Positions 45,541-58,138 of a DNA stretch of 64,000 bases are shown here, in pieces (the first letter of the stretch is position 1; each line of letters starts with the position of its first letter). The stretch lies in the NCBI RefSeq assembly GCF_965363235.1, contig NC_134851.1:35802321-35866320 (forward strand), read 5' to 3'. The stretch comes from Mytilus galloprovincialis. Its lineage: Eukaryota; Mollusca; Bivalvia; Mytilida; Mytilidae. Both the position numbers and the translations under genes were made by a program. Below the pieces are notes generated by a model. The model made no database searches. It was not told the origin of the DNA and saw only the letters and a program-made list of their open reading frames with translations.

Positions 45541-46353
45541 TGTGGTTAAAGTTTTTGAAATGTTAATAATTTTCTTAACCTATCCTGGTTTTCTGCCAAA
45601 CAGAAAAGTCGACAGAAGCTCGTTTATGATGATAAGGTAATATCCAGAAGTAAATTTTGTAAAAAAAAAAATACCGTTTATCCGTATTTTTACTTACAAA
45701 TGGACTTAGTTTTATCTGCCAGTCAACATTGTTAAAACTTTCAAAATTTTAACTTTCTTAAAATATGCAGGGCCCGGCACCATTAAACTTTTTTTTCTGA
45801 GTAAAAAATATATTCTCAGAATGAATTATTTTACTCAGCTAAGAATGAGAACTTTTTTATCCGCCATAAACAAATATTTTCAACTTTGAGAATATTCTCA
45901 GCTGAGGATTTTTTTTCTCAGTGATGTAATTGTTAAAATAGATGTTTGAAAACTAAAAAGTGTACCAAACTTCGCTAAAACGCATCATCTCTTTAGCAAT
46001 AATGTAAAACATAAAAAAAATAAATTATGATAGATAAAATGATCAGTAGCATATAGTCCGAGACCACAATTATTTCGTTGTACATTTCTTTTAGACTTTT
46101 AAAACTTCTTTTAAATTTCTTTTAAAACTCCCACCTGCGCTTTCTCAATATTTTTTTTACAGTGTGTCGTAGTGGAGTGACAGATCAAGAAAAAAAGTGT
46201 TTATTTTACGACTTTAATGGACCGGCATACCTGTAGGCTAAAAACGATTTTTTTTTTGCAAAGCTAACTTTTTTTGCCCAGTCGTAACATTTCATGCTAT
46301 GCAGTTTTTTTTTTATACAAGAGTGCACACACTGAAATGTCTCGCCATCGTTA

Positions 46354-46441
46354 CAAATCATTGACATTATGTTGATAGTCCTAAATATAAAGCTTTATTA
46401 CAACTGACATTATGTTGATAGTCCTAAATATAAAGCTTTAT
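46354..46441 (+). repeat. Tandem duplication of ~41 bp
   Basis: TGACATTATGTTGATAGTCC through AAAGCTTTATTACAAC is repeated exactly twice in a row. Confidence 0.8.
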
Positions 46442-46560
46442 TACAACTGTCACTTAAACTTAACATAAACTAAGAAAACTATTAACTAGTCGTTGTTGGT
46501 TGCCTTATGTCATATTTGTTTTTCGTTTATTGGTTTTACCTAAAACAGACCGTTGTTTTT

Positions 46561-47840
46561 TTTTTTGCTCACCTAGCCCGAAGGTGCATCCGGCGTCCTT
46601 TGTCCGTCGTCGTTGTCCGTCGTCGTTAACTTTTACAAAAATCTTCTCCTTTGAAACTACTGGGCCAAATTAAACCAAACTTGGCCACAATCATCATTGG
46701 GGTATCTAGTTTTAAAAATGTGTCCGGTGACCCGGCCAACCAACCAAGATGGCCGCCATGGCTAAAAATAGAACATAGGGGTAAAATGCAGTTTTTGTCT
46801 TATAACTCAAAAACCAAAGCATTTAGAGCAAATCTGACAGGAGTAAAATTGTTTATCAGGTCAAGATCTATCTGCCCTGAAATTTTCAGATGAATCGGAC
46901 AACCCGTTGTTGGGTTGCTGCCCCTAAATTGGTAATTTTAAGGAAATTTTACTGTTTTTGGTTATTATCTTGAATATTATTATAGATAGATCATAGAGAT
47001 AAACTGTAAACAGCAATAATGTTCAGCAAAGTAAGATTTACAAATAAGTCAACATGACTGAAATGGTCAGTTGACCCCTTTATGAGTTATTGCCCTTTAT
47101 AGTCAATTTTTAACCATTTTTCTAAAATTTTAGTATTCTTTTAAAAAATCTTCTCCTCTAAAACTACAGGGCAAAATTTAACCAAACTTGGCCACAATTA
47201 TCATTTGGGTATCTAGTTTTAAAAATGTGTGGCGTGACTCTGCCAACCAACCAAGATGGCCGCCATGGCTAAAAATAGTACATAGGGGCGAAATGTAGAT
47301 TTTGGCTTATATCTCTGAAACCAAAGCATTTAGAGCAAATCTGAAAGGGGATAATTTGTTTATCAGGTCAAGATCTAACTGTTTTGTCTGAAAATTTCAG
47401 GCAAAACAGTCAACCTGTTGTTGGGTTGCTGCCCCAGAATTAGTAATTTTAAGGAAATTTTGCAGTTTTTGGTTATTATCTTGAATATCATAATAGATAG
47501 AGATAAACTGTAAACAGCAATAATGTTCAGCAAAGTAAGATCTACAAATAAGTCAACATGACCAAAATTGTCAGTTTACCACTTTATAGTCATTTTTTAA
47601 CAATTTTCACAAATTTTTGTAAATTTTTGTAAATTTTTAGAATATATTTTTCACTGTAATTACTGGGCCAAGTTCATTATAGATAGAGATAATTGTAACA
47701 AGAAGAATGTCCAGTAAAGTAAGATCTACAAACACATTATGATCACCAAAACACAATTTTGTCATGAATTTATCTGTGTCCATTGTTTAATATACACATA
47801 GACCAAGGTGAGCGACACAGGCTCTTGAGAGCCTCTAGTT
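46561..47840 (+). mobile_element. Composite element R1, copy 4 (two modules)
   Basis: It starts TTTTTTGCTCACCTAGCCCG and ends GTGAGCGACACAGGCTCTTG then AGAGCCTCTAG. Modules start near 46640 and 47147. The short frame at 46651-46893 lies in the module and is not a gene. Confidence 0.7.
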
Positions 47841-48705
47841 TTCGTTTGCATTGTTTCACATTTGTCTTATGTCGGTGGCTTTATATTGGTTTTGTTTATT
47901 GTTGTATGCCGTACGGTGACCAACAGTTGCCTATATTTGTTTTATTTGTTCTGTGTTGATTGGTTTTCCATTAACCAAGTGAGGAGAGTTTAACAATTAG
48001 CCATTTTATTACCACTCAACAAAGATATATATATATCGTACATTACGTAACTTCTCTGTAGCGATGATGTAAGGTGATGTAAGGCTGGTCCACCGGGCTA
48101 AATGAAATAAAATTCAGCCTTGTATAAATGTTTATGAATGCGAACATACATTTTGCCTTTGCAATAGTCCTACTAAAATATAATGTGTCTACGTGCTAAA
48201 AAACGCGAAACTGTTCGTGGCATACACGAGAATAAATGCCGTGAAAAGATTGAAGAAACCACGCATTCTGAGAACTAACTATCATCTTCCATACACATTT
48301 CTATGGTTGTTCAAATTATTTGTCTCATTAATTTTGTCTTTTCGGTTGTACATAATGCCCTCTTTGATTGTTTTAATTGTCGTAAAGGAGGAGGTTCAGT
48401 AAGACCCCTTTTTGGCCCCAAAGCATGTCAGTATTACAAAATTGTTAAAATGTAAACCTTTGGTTATTTATTGGAAAGTAGAATGCTATTTTTGACAATA
48501 CAAGTTATATATATAGCACGCCTTTTACGAATTAACGTATTAAATTCACGAAAAGCGTAGTGTTCATATATCGGGTACTGGTATCATTAAGTCTTGCTAA
48601 ATTACTGAAATCTTCACAATTTTAGCATTTTAGTTAAATTTTAGACGGTTTCCGTCTTAAATGAAAGTGGCCGCATTTGTGTTCATTCTTAATATTGAAA
48701 TGCAA
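47841..48705. other. AT-rich spacer
   Basis: No exon or named repeat seen apart from a short TA run near 48030. Confidence 0.35.
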
Positions 48706-48710
48706 GTTGT

Positions 48711-50480
48711 ATTTAAGAATTGAATGCTTCTTTTTGTAACTTCATTGGAGTGTAAAAGCGTTGACCAAAGTACATTTTGTATGAAGCGCGGAACCTATGA
48801 AGTTACAAAAAGAAGCATTCAATACTTATAATTACATTTTTTAGCTATGATCACAAAAACACGAATTTTATAATTGTTTTATTTAATTCACCTGTGCACT
48901 TTATTGTGGGACCACGTGTTATCATGAATGAAAAGTTTTATTGAGTGATGCAATTGCTTTAGGAATAACACGTAATGTGCAGTTAGCCAATCAGAATAAA
49001 GTATTATGATGAAACATACATCTAATGTAATTATTTGATGATAATACATTACATATGTAAAGTTTGAGGATGAACACGGATGCGGCCACATTAATTTTTG
49101 ACATCGGAGTGTTTTAATGAATAAATCATTTAAAATATTTCACATATATAAACTAATTGAATCAACGGAAATAGAATTGGAAAAAGACTCTTTTGAAAGT
49201 TTTTAAAAAGTGTCTAAAATCTTTCGTCAGATGAAATTAAAATTTGAGGCCAAAATCTGCCCTTACCGGACTTTTGAAGTATTGGCTTTGAGTAGCATTA
49301 TAGAGACATCATACCCTTTTATTTCAAGTCAAAAGGGGGTGCATGGAGGGTGTGGAAATAATGTGATTGCTTTGTAAGTAGTGTCAATAAATTATCATGT
49401 CTAAGACTAGATGAAAATGCATGCATATTCTGCTTCAAAGCAAGTGACTTGTAAAACCTTAGAAGTTGAAAAAAACACTTTACCTTTACTGTTAAAATAA
49501 ACAAAATACTACGTATCAGACTTTTTTTTTTTTATCACATTACAATTATAGATAATCCTATGTTACCAAATCTTTTTGATACCGAAAAACTAGTGACCCT
49601 GATAAATTCCTCAAATATAAACTAAATGAAAAAAAAAGTCTTTGTAGATGAGGACAGGAAATGCTTGATATTTGATTATTCAAGATGAAAGAAAAAATAA
49701 CCTTTAATATATTTTTTACCAGTAATATATTTTATAAATAAGAAGATGTGATATAACTGCCAATGAGACAACACTCAACAAGAGACAAAATGACACAAAC
49801 TTTGACAACTATAGCTAGGTCACCGTACGATTTTCATCAATGAGCAAAGTCATGACCGCATAGTCAGCTATAAAAGGCCCCGAAATGACAAATGTAAAAC
49901 AACTTAAACAGAAAACTAACGGCATAATTTATGTACAAAAAATGAACGAAAAACAAATATGTAACACATCATCAAACGAAAACCATCGAATTTCAGGCTC
50001 CGACCCAATCTTTATCATTAATAATTGTGCAAGTTTTCAAGGAAATTCAGAATTTTAGTCAAAAGAGGACTAGCACTTTTCGGAAAAATTACAATTTTTA
50101 CATATGAGTCAAGTTATAAAATGATAACTTGAAATAATTACATTAGATGTATGTTTCATTATGATACTTCATTCTGATTGGCTAACTGCACATCGCATGT
50201 TATTCCTTAAGCAATTGTATTACTCAATAAAACTTTTCATTGATGATAACACGTGGCCCCACAATAAAGTGCACAGGTGAATTAAGTAAAACAATTATAA
50301 AATTCGTGTTTTCATGATCATAGCTAAACAATGTAATTATAAGTATTGAATGCTTCTTTTTGTAACTTCATAGGGTTGTAACAGCGTTGATCGTGCGCAT
50401 ATTTTTAGAATACAAAATTACTTCGGTCAACGCTTTTACACCCCAATGAAGTTACAAAAAGAAGCATTCAATTCTTAAAT
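48711..50480. mobile_element. Long TIR element, ~380-bp arms, with smaller hairpins inside each arm
   Basis: The outer ends TTAAGAATTGAATGCTTCTT and (inverted) the same are followed by matching arms (GTGTAAAAGCGTTGACC; CACCTGTGCACTTTATTGTG; CATACATCTAATGTAATTA) to about 49040 on the left and from 50100 on the right. Within each arm TTGAATGCTTCTTTTTGTAA occurs again in inverse orientation, making a nested palindrome. The ~1-kb interior contains an R3 copy at 49735-49990 and no transposase frame. Confidence 0.7.
49735..49990 (+). repeat. R3 repeat copy inside the long TIR element
   Basis: AAGATGTGATATAACTGCCA, ATGAGACAACACTCAACAAG, AGCTATAAAAGGCCCCGAAA and AACTAACGGCATAATTTATG follow the order of the R3 copy at 53990. 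Confidence 0.55.
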
Positions 50481-50626
50481 AACATATATAAACATGACAA
50501 CAATGTATTCATTTGTTTAATTTTAGTTGTTATTATTTGTTTTTGTCACAAGTATCAGGTTCACTTATAAAAAAGAATAAATAATTTCAATCTATATAAG
50601 GTTTAACAATATCTTTCTAATCAGGG

Positions 50627-51171
50627 GGGCGCAGGGCATTTGAGCGAAAAAAATAAAACTATTAGGGGACATTTGAGCGTCAACATTTAATCAGAGCCAA
50701 TTTAAGTGCCGTATTAATCCGATCACCTGTGTTTACAAACAACAACATATATAAAGATACGAAGTATAGAGGAATGTGCACCACGATCGAGAAAAGATAA
50801 AGAGAAAGAGAGAGCAGTTCCTAATGCAATTCTATGAACAGTATTGTACAGGGGGTATATCTAGACCCATTACGTACGTTCTCTTGGTTACAATTCCAGG
50901 CTAGAACAGACTTTTAACATTAGTGCTGAATTTTAATGGACATGTCTTATATTGTGCTGTCTTGAGTTTTTTTTTTTTTAATTTATTATATATTATTTAT
51001 TTACTAAAAAGGGTTAAAATTATTTCGCTAGAATGGGCTTTGACAATTTTCATTTTCGCTAAAATGGGTAAAAATTCTGGCGCTCAAATGGGTTCTATTT
51101 TGGCGCTCAAACGTCCTATTTTTTTTTTCTCTCTCAAATGTCCCATCAATGCGCTCAAATGTCCTCCGCCG
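50627..51171. mobile_element. Non-autonomous TIR element with 8-bp TSD AATCAGGG (hAT-like)
   Basis: Ends are GGGCGCAGGGCATTTGAGCG and (inverted) CGGCGGAGGACATTTGAGCG. Flanks are AATCAGGG at 50619-50626 and AATCAGGG at 51172-51179. The element carries several internal GCGCTCAAATG-type repeats near its right end. No transposase. Confidence 0.65.
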
Positions 51172-51219
51172 AATCAGGGGGTAGGAAATGCAGTCTACCA
51201 AAAAGTAAAACCACATAAA

Positions 51220-52130
51220 AAACTGAACTCCGATAAAAAACCAAGAAGGAAAGTCCCAAATGAAACGGCAAAACCAAAAGCTAAAACATATAAAACGAAT
51301 GGATAACTACTGTCATATTCCTGACTTGGTACAGGCATTTTATTTATGTAGAAAAATGATGGATTAAAACTGGTTTTAAAGCTTGCTAAACCTCTCACAT
51401 GTATGACAGTCGCATAAAATTCCATATATTTGACAACGATGTGTAAATAAAGGCAACAGTAGTATACCGCTGTTCAAAACTCGTAAATCAAACAAAATCG
51501 GGGTAACAAACTAAAACTGAGGGAAACGCATTAAATATAAGAGGAGAAGAACGACACAACATTAAAATGTAACACACACAGAAACGGACTAAGCATCAGA
51601 CAAAATCCGATGAGAATAACAAATATAACATCAAAACCAAATACATGAATTTGGGATAGAAAAGTACCGTGACACGTCTTATAGTAATGTGAAATCACAC
51701 TCAAAAATAAGAGAAAACAAACGACGCAACGTTAAATTGTAACACACACAGAAACGAACTATAATATAACAATGGCCATATTCCTGACTTGGTACAGGAC
51801 ATCTTTAAAGAAAAAAATGGTGGGTTGAACCTGGTTTTGTGGCATGCCAAATCTCGCACTTTAATGTAAACCAAACCAACAGACATAATAGGGAAAAATG
51901 TCAATAATAGGGGTACAGCAGTCAACATTGTGTTATCATCTTAATCACTCTAAAAACAAACAAAAAATAGATTAACAAACATTAACCATAATGGCAAAAT
52001 ATGTATAAGTACAGAGCCACGTCATACATGTATGTAAGAAAGAAACACAAAAAGGCATACAGAAAAGGCATATTGACAAAAATAAAGGACAATAATACAA
52101 AAATTATCACCAAAGAGATAAGTCTGACTC
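51220..52130 (-). repeat. R2-type repeat copies in series, inverted
   Basis: ATATTCCTGACTTGGTACAG occurs at about 51314 and 51779, and AAATTGTAACACACACAGAA-like text at 51567 and 51735. This is the reverse complement of the family at 54440-54930, partly duplicated. The short minus-strand frames here are repeat. Confidence 0.55.
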
Positions 52131-52195
52131 TACAGCAATAATATAATCTTTATTGCAAAATTACACCCATAAGGGTCAAGCAATACAATCAAACA

Positions 52196-52280
52196 ATAAT
52201 TTTATACAATACAGTACAATGCAATACAATGTAATACAATGCAATACAATGAAATACAATATAATACAATACAATATATA
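52196..52280 (+). repeat. Degenerate AATAC-type microsatellite
   Basis: Runs of (G/T)CAATACAAT units over about 85 bp. Confidence 0.7.
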
Positions 52281-52329
52281 GAATAATAGAACATTAGAGT
52301 TCAATTATAAATGTATGTAAAAAACACCA

Positions 52330-53147
52330 TCATAACCTTGCCTGACACGGGTCTGACTCCCTCAGTTCTAAAGACTGTTTAATGAAGACTCCAATATGAC
52401 AAACAAGTTCAGGGATGGGGTTTAGAATGAGTTTAAGTTTATTGAATGCATCAAGATGTTGAAATAATGGTACATAGTCTTTTAGATAAGCAAAAAGATT
52501 AGAACGCAAAGATATGTTAATGTCACAATACAAAAAGAAATGAAATTATCATCTAGGACTGACAATTATTTTTTAATTTCCCATAAAGACAAAGTTTGGA
52601 TGAGGAATCCATTTTTGAAAGTTTCTTTAAAGTATTTTTTTCATATTCCTCTGAAACAAACTTTTTTATATTACATTTTAACACGTTTTTTGATTGTTTA
52701 AAAGGTACATTATTATTAGAGTAATTTTCTGGTTTTATTTTCATTTCTTTAAAAATTTTATCTGGAAATGAGTACCAAGAATAGATTCCTTCTGAATGTA
52801 AATTTATGTTTGTTTGTAGAGATTCTTTAACCAGGGGATTGATATCATTACAATTTATTCTATAAAAATACATGAGTGTTTGAGTTTTTATAAAGGAGTC
52901 CAAAGTAAATCTACCTAATTCTAATCTAGCATTTATGTTAGTGGCTGTCTTTTTCAGTCCTAATACTGCTTTACAAAATTTAGAATGAACCTTCTCAAAG
53001 GGAGATTTTTCTGCTAATGCAAGAGTATCACAAAATGTATTATTTAACAGGAAAATATTCCAAAAGGGAATCGATATGTAATTTTATCATGATCTTGTTT
53101 ACTTTTTAATTTATCTAAGGCAATAATTCCGTTTTTATACATGTTAT
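52330..53147 (-). pseudogene. LINE (non-LTR retrotransposon) 3' coding fragment, minus strand
   Basis: On the minus strand the frame from about 53075 to 52553 is open: WNIFLLNNTFCDTLALAEKS, PFEKVHSKFCKAVLGLKKTA, NINARLELGRFTLDSFIK. The vh.kF.k.vLG.kk...n...LELGR pattern is the C-terminal region of LINE polyproteins in molluscs. A stop or frameshift lies upstream near 53090, and the continuation to 52330 ends with VCHIGVFIKQSLELRESD after another frame break. The upstream polymerase core is absent, so this is a truncated, dead copy. Confidence 0.65.
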
Positions 53148-53629
53148 ATCAGGGCTAGTAAATGCAGTCTACCATAGGAGTAAGTATACAGCATTAAACA
53201 GGAAAATATTCCAATGGGGAATCGGTACTATTATCATAGTTTGTATTCATCCGGTTTGAAATATCGCGCGCTAAGATAAGTTATGTATTTATATTCTTTT
53301 CATGCTTATCGAGGTCACTGAACTTGTGTCTTTAAACGGTAACAAAACATAAAGATGTGTCGTAGAAAATATAGCTGAAAACATTTAGCAGGTAAACTTT
53401 CTTGTACAATATCTCATTGTGTCTGTTTTTTCTGATAATTTTCATACGAATGATCACATACATAATATTGCTTGAAACACTGATTTTTATTTTTAGAAAA
53501 GAAAAAAAATTGTGGAAAATTTTGTGATGTATTTATATAACTTCCTTGTGTTCAGATTTCGTTTTCCTCATTGTCGCATTTTGATGAAATTACGATTCGA
53601 TCGACTGGTTTCTCGAGACTGGTTTACCA

Positions 53630-53877
53630 TGTTTACTGAAATTTATATTTCCCAACACATTCGGTATTCAAAAAACGTCACAATTACGTGTCTGAGCAGA
53701 AAGTTGACGAACCAAGGTTATACTCCTGGTTATTTCAAAGAAAGTTTCCTCTTTTTTTTTCTGTATAAGTTCATCCATGGGTATTACATCTTTGGTTCAT
53801 CGGAAGATACCAAGACCTTGTTGATAAATGTATCTGTATCAACTTCAAAAATAATACACAATGGCCGTGAAGTATAA
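53630..53877 (+). pseudogene. Retroelement fragment, same family as 13430-13980
   Basis: LSRKLTNQGYTPGYFKESF and the final VSVSTSKIIHNGREV follow the L..KL..QGY...(L)..SF.KF and (L)....SVS pattern of the retroelement C-terminus. The apparent frame from 53512 is a chance extension; its middle carries a T-run slip (FLFFFLYKFIHGYY). Confidence 0.45.
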
Positions 53878-53989
53878 TAGGTTCTTGGTACTGGTATTGT
53901 TTTACATCTTAATGCGCCTTTACGCATTGGACATGTTGAAGTATTCTTTTATTTGCCTGTGTAAATTAATACTTTTAATAGTTATATAG

Positions 53990-54310
53990 ATATGAAGATG
54001 TGGTATGAGTGCCAATGAGACAACTCTCCATTCAAATAACAATTTATAAAAGTAAACCATTATAGGTCAAGGTACGGCCTTCAACACAGAGCCTTGGCTC
54101 ACACGAACAACAAGCTATAAAGGGCCCCAAAATTACTAGTGTAAAACCATTCAAACGGGAAAAAACCAACGGTCTAATCTATATAAAAAACGAGAAACAC
54201 GTATAAACATGATATATAACATAAACAAACGACAACTACTGTACATCAGATTCCTGACTTAGGACAGGTGCACACATTTGCAGCGGGATTAAACGTGGTA
54301 TTAAAAAATG
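53990..54310 (+). repeat. R3 repeat, best-preserved copy
   Basis: ATGAAGATGTGGTATGAGTG, CCAATGAGACAACTCTCCAT, CAGAGCCTTGGCTCAC, CGACAACTACTGTACATCAG and TTGCAGCGGGATTAAACGTG. Confidence 0.65.
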
Positions 54311-54439
54311 GTGCTAAACCTTCTCCCTTTTTCTTAGACAATAGTATCATGAGTATAACATCACAACATAGAAACACACACGATAAAATATCAATTGGAA
54401 GGCTTAACTCAATCAAAAAACATTTATTTATATAAATAG

Positions 54440-54930
54440 TCTTTTATGATAATGTCCATTTGGCGTTGCTCGGTACTTATACATCCCGTCATAATCTGTG
54501 TTATTGTGCTATGGTAAATCGTTGTGCTTTGTCTTTCAATTTTGCTGTTGTGCTTTGTATATATACGTTTTTGTTTTTCATTGTTAATATATTTGTTTGT
54601 TCTTATAGTGATTAGGATTATAAAATAAAGTTAACTGCTGTACCACTATTTTTGACATTTTTACCTATTGACTGTTTGTTTTGTTCACACATTGTCAATA
54701 CAATGGAATTTTATGCGACTGTCATACAAGTGAGAGGTTTGGCTTGCGATAAAATCAGGTGAAGTCCACCATTTTCTGCATAAGAAAATGCTTGTACAAA
54801 GTCAGGAATATGACAGTTCTTATTAATTAGTTTTATGTGTTTGAGCTTTTGACTTAATTTGCCATTTGATTGGGGATTTTCCGTTTTGAATTTTCCTCGG
54901 AGTTCGATATTTTTGTTATTTAACTTTTTA
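54440..54930 (+). repeat. R2 repeat, uninterrupted copy
   Basis: TTTTATGCGACTGTCATACA, AGTGAGAGGTTTGGC, ATAAGAAAATGCTTGTACAA, and TTTTGAATTTTCCTCGGAGT. It serves as a reference for the interrupted copy at 1-2685. Confidence 0.65.
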
Positions 54931-55742
54931 TTCTAATTCATATTTGTGTTAATTTTCAGATAGATTGATTATGAATTGTATCATTTTAAGAACATACTCA
55001 GCCATTAAATATTGAAATATTAAATGTTAAGTAATAAATTGAACCTACTGCAGAAGAAATCCCCCACAAAAATATCTCATGACTATTTCATTCCATCTGT
55101 TTAAAGGACTATTAAATTTGATTTATACCTCTTTTAATAACAATGTAAAGACACAAAGTGAGCTTATAATTAGATTTTATTATAACAATGGGAGAGATTA
55201 ATATTGTAAGGTCACTCGAAGGTGTGTATATGTTCTAAATTGGCCAGACAATACTGGTCAAGTTTCAAGTACATCAACACTCCTACACACAGGGCTTTAA
55301 GTATTCATAAAACATGACCAAGCATTATCTGACCTATTAGATGTATTTTATATTGACAGACTTGGACGATTGACTATTTTTGTCTTGATTAAAATGTATT
55401 ACTCACTTCCGTTTTCTATTATGATGGTCATTGTTTTACGCTTGATTAAGCATATTTCATTGGTTATATATCTTTTGGTGGTTTATTTCTATTGAAGTCT
55501 ATAGTTAATTCTGGATTTATATCCAAACTGGAGACACGTATCATATACTTCTGCTGTCTTGATTTGTGTCAATTATTTTCTGTTTCATAGTGTACGTATT
55601 TTTTTGAAGGAATTCCTCAATTATTTCAGGTCAGTATACACACATATCTCTAGATATTATATTTATATCTTATTTCATCTGATTATTACAAGATTTATCA
55701 GTATTTCACTCACAAGTACCTTTCCATTTTAGCATGACTTCC
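54931..55742. other. AT-rich spacer
   Basis: No gene, splice-framed exon or repeat recognised. Confidence 0.35.
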
Positions 55743-55892
55743 AGGAACGGATCCAGTCATTTAAAAAAAGGGAGAGTGGTGGTTCTAACCCAGGATAAAA
55801 AGGGGTCTCCATCCATTTGTCCCCATTCAAAAGTATTGATTGTAAAAAAATAAGGGTTACCAGCCCCCGGAGCCCCTTTTGGATCCGCCACA
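55743..55892. mobile_element. MITE with GGATCC-type ends
   Basis: GGAACGGATCCAGTCAT at the left and TTTTGGATCCGCCACAG at the right are imperfect inverted ends; 150 bp. Confidence 0.45.
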
Positions 55893-56252
55893 GAACTTGT
55901 AGTAGGAATGTGTATCATGTGGTTTCTGAATGAATAATGTTTTTTTTAACGTTGTGGTTCATTATATCATTTTTTTCAAATATGAACGTGTTCACACCAC
56001 TTATTTAACTATGAATATAAACAAACCTGTACATCCAGCAACAAACATGTAAGGCCTGGCTGGACCTAGATGAATACATTTTTAAATCATTTTCAGTTTT
56101 AAGTATTAAAAATTGGACTAGATTTTGCTAATAATTTTTTATCGTTCATGCAGAAAGTACCAAAATAAACTTAGTTAGGAAAGCTATTTTAGAAGTATAA
56201 ACTATCCTTCAAACCAATGGGACACTCAATAAAGCATACATTATTTAGATAA

Positions 56253-56441
56253 TACAGTGAAACCTGTTTAAACCGAACATCTCTGGGACTCAAGTTTTGA
56301 TTGGTTTTGGCTGATGGTCGGTTTTATCAGGTTCACAACGCATACAATTTGATATGACAGTGCTTAAGAACATGATTGGTTTATCAAGTTTATACAGATT
56401 TTCGGTTTATGCAGGATTCGGTTTAGCCAGGTTTCACTGTA
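56253..56441. mobile_element. Tc1/mariner-type MITE
   Basis: Ends TACAGTGAAACCTG and CAGGTTTCACTGTA are perfect inverted repeats of 14 bp with terminal TA. 189 bp, no coding frame. Confidence 0.75.
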
Positions 56442-56594
56442 CTGACACGTTTGTATTATGACCAGACAATACAAGACACACGGAAAGACAATTAAAATGT
56501 TTTGTGACAAAGACAAAGACAAAGATATATTTTTATAATTCCAAACTTCAAATAAAATGTGGTCTACATAAATTCATATACGTTTGTATGTACC

Positions 56595-56754
56595 AGTGGC
56601 GGATTCAGAAATTTTCATAAGTGGGGGCCCTCTGACTGACCTAAGAGGGGGCCCGCTCCAGTCACGCTTCAATGATTCCCTATATAAGCAACCAAATTTT
56701 TTCCCAAAAAGGGGGGGCCCGGGCCCCCTGGGCCCCCCCTCTAAATCCGCCTCT
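56595..56754. mobile_element. GC-rich MITE (GGCGGATTCAG / TAAATCCGCC ends)
   Basis: AGTGGCGGATTCAGAAATTT at the left and CTCTAAATCCGCCTCT at the right. The arms contain GGGGGCCC runs. Open frames on both strands here are by-products of the palindrome. Confidence 0.6.
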
Positions 56755-57059
56755 GTGTACTGTCTTTTTAACATGTTTTAACTGTCATTTACATGTCATT
56801 TTGTTTAAGTACAATTGCCCATTTTGATTTTATCATATAAATGTTCACTTACAACTTAATTTTTACATCAATAGTATGCATGTTATTCATTCTAATTTGT
56901 GTATAATTTCTTGTAACATGTTTGCTTATAATAGCTGTTTCTGATTAAAAGGAATGTTCACGGAAAAGGATTTACATTATTATTACATGTATCATTTCCC
57001 TCACAAAGCATGCTCTTCATTTTCGAACTTTATTTGCCTTTTTTTAATTGCCTTTTTTT

Positions 57060-57325
57060 TATTTGAGCGTCACTGATGAGTCTCTTACCCTTCCGGAGCA
57101 CCTGAGATCACCCCTAGTTTTTGGTGGGGTTCGTGTTGTTTATTCTTTAGTTTTCTATGTTGTGTCATGTATACTATTGTTTTTCTGTTTGTCTTTTTCA
57201 TTTTTAGCCATGGCGTTGTCAGTTTGTTTTAGATTTATGAGTTTGACTGTCCCTTTGGTATCTTTCGTCCCTCTTTTATAGATGAAACGCGCGTCTGACG
57301 CAAATACAAATGTCTATCCTGGTAT
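57060..57325 (+). repeat. R4 copy interrupted by the repeat shared with 3749-3895
   Basis: TTGAGCGTCACTGATGAGTC at the left and GATGAAACGCGCGTCTGACG then TATCCTGGTATTTATGA at the right are inverted-sense R4 text; between them GTTCGTGTTGTTTA...TTTCGTCCCTCTTTTA matches 3749-3895. Confidence 0.5.
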
Positions 57326-57529
57326 TTATGATTAGTTTATTGCGAAAGAAAAATATTAAGATTCATCCTCTGAAACCCTTCTTGAGAACGTAAGGGTTCA
57401 AAACCCTTTAAGTAAGAAATGTTGATTAATTTGACTCTTTTATGTTAACAAAATGCCTCACATCAAACAATAAATATTCTTCTAGATACATTAACATTTA
57501 TAAAATAACACTGCTAATAACTACTTCAT

Positions 57530-57760
57530 TAAGTATGAAATCTTTTCGCCCTGTTGCTGCTTCTTTATGGACAAGTTTCCCTGACCACATCAGGACTAAA
57601 ACGAACTTCACACATTTTAGAAGTCTTGTTCAGTTTTGAAGTGGATCGGACTTGTTTTGCTCTCTGTCTACATATAGTTTTTTTGAAACATTTTTTTGCT
57701 GCATTAACACCATTGCTGGCATTGCGATTGGAAGTTTTATATTTTACTTCTAAGAAGAGT
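57530..57760 (+). pseudogene. LINE reverse transcriptase C-terminal remnant
   Basis: Frame 57530-57637 reads MKSFRPVAASLWTSFPDHIR then TKTNFTHFRSLVQF, the S(F)..aAp.LWn.LPd.IR......FkslLk pattern at the end of many LINE ORF2 proteins. It hits a stop at 57637 and the rest (GSDLFCSLSTYS) continues in the same register beyond. A dead fragment. Confidence 0.5.
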
Positions 57761-57804
57761 TATTAGTTAAGATGTTAAAGGTTGCGTCATATTGCCGATA
57801 CAAA

Positions 57805-57982
57805 TACAGTCAAACTTGTTTTAAGAGACCACTTAAGGGAGAGCACACAAGTGGTCTCTTAAGACAGGTGGTCTATAAATACAAGTTCAATTCATATGAA
57901 ATGTACTACAGAGGTATCTAAAATTGGTGGTCACACAGGTTTTTGCTTAATACAGGTGGTCTCTAAAGTAAGTTTGACTGTA
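57805..57982. mobile_element. Tc1/mariner-type MITE
   Basis: Ends TACAGTCAAACTTG and CAAGTTTGACTGTA-type (AAGTTTGACTGTA) with TA. Internal GAGACCAC/GTGGTCTCT motifs recur four times in both orientations. Confidence 0.7.
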
Positions 57983-58138
57983 TACTGATATTCAAGTATC
58001 GTCTTTGGCATATTTTATTACAGTGATTGATTCTTATCGTATTGCTGTGATATACATGGACACCCCGAAAAATCAACAGAATCTATTTAAATAATTTCTA
58101 GCTGAAGTACTGGACACATTGAAAGATTTATATTTGAT

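Noticed and set aside
56574-56781. Overlapping open frames on both strands, Gly/Pro-rich
   Set aside because: Both are readings of a GC-rich palindromic MITE.
57442-57639. 65-residue open frame as an independent gene
   Set aside because: Its C-terminal half matches the end of LINE ORF2 proteins and it stops early; treated as a retroelement remnant.
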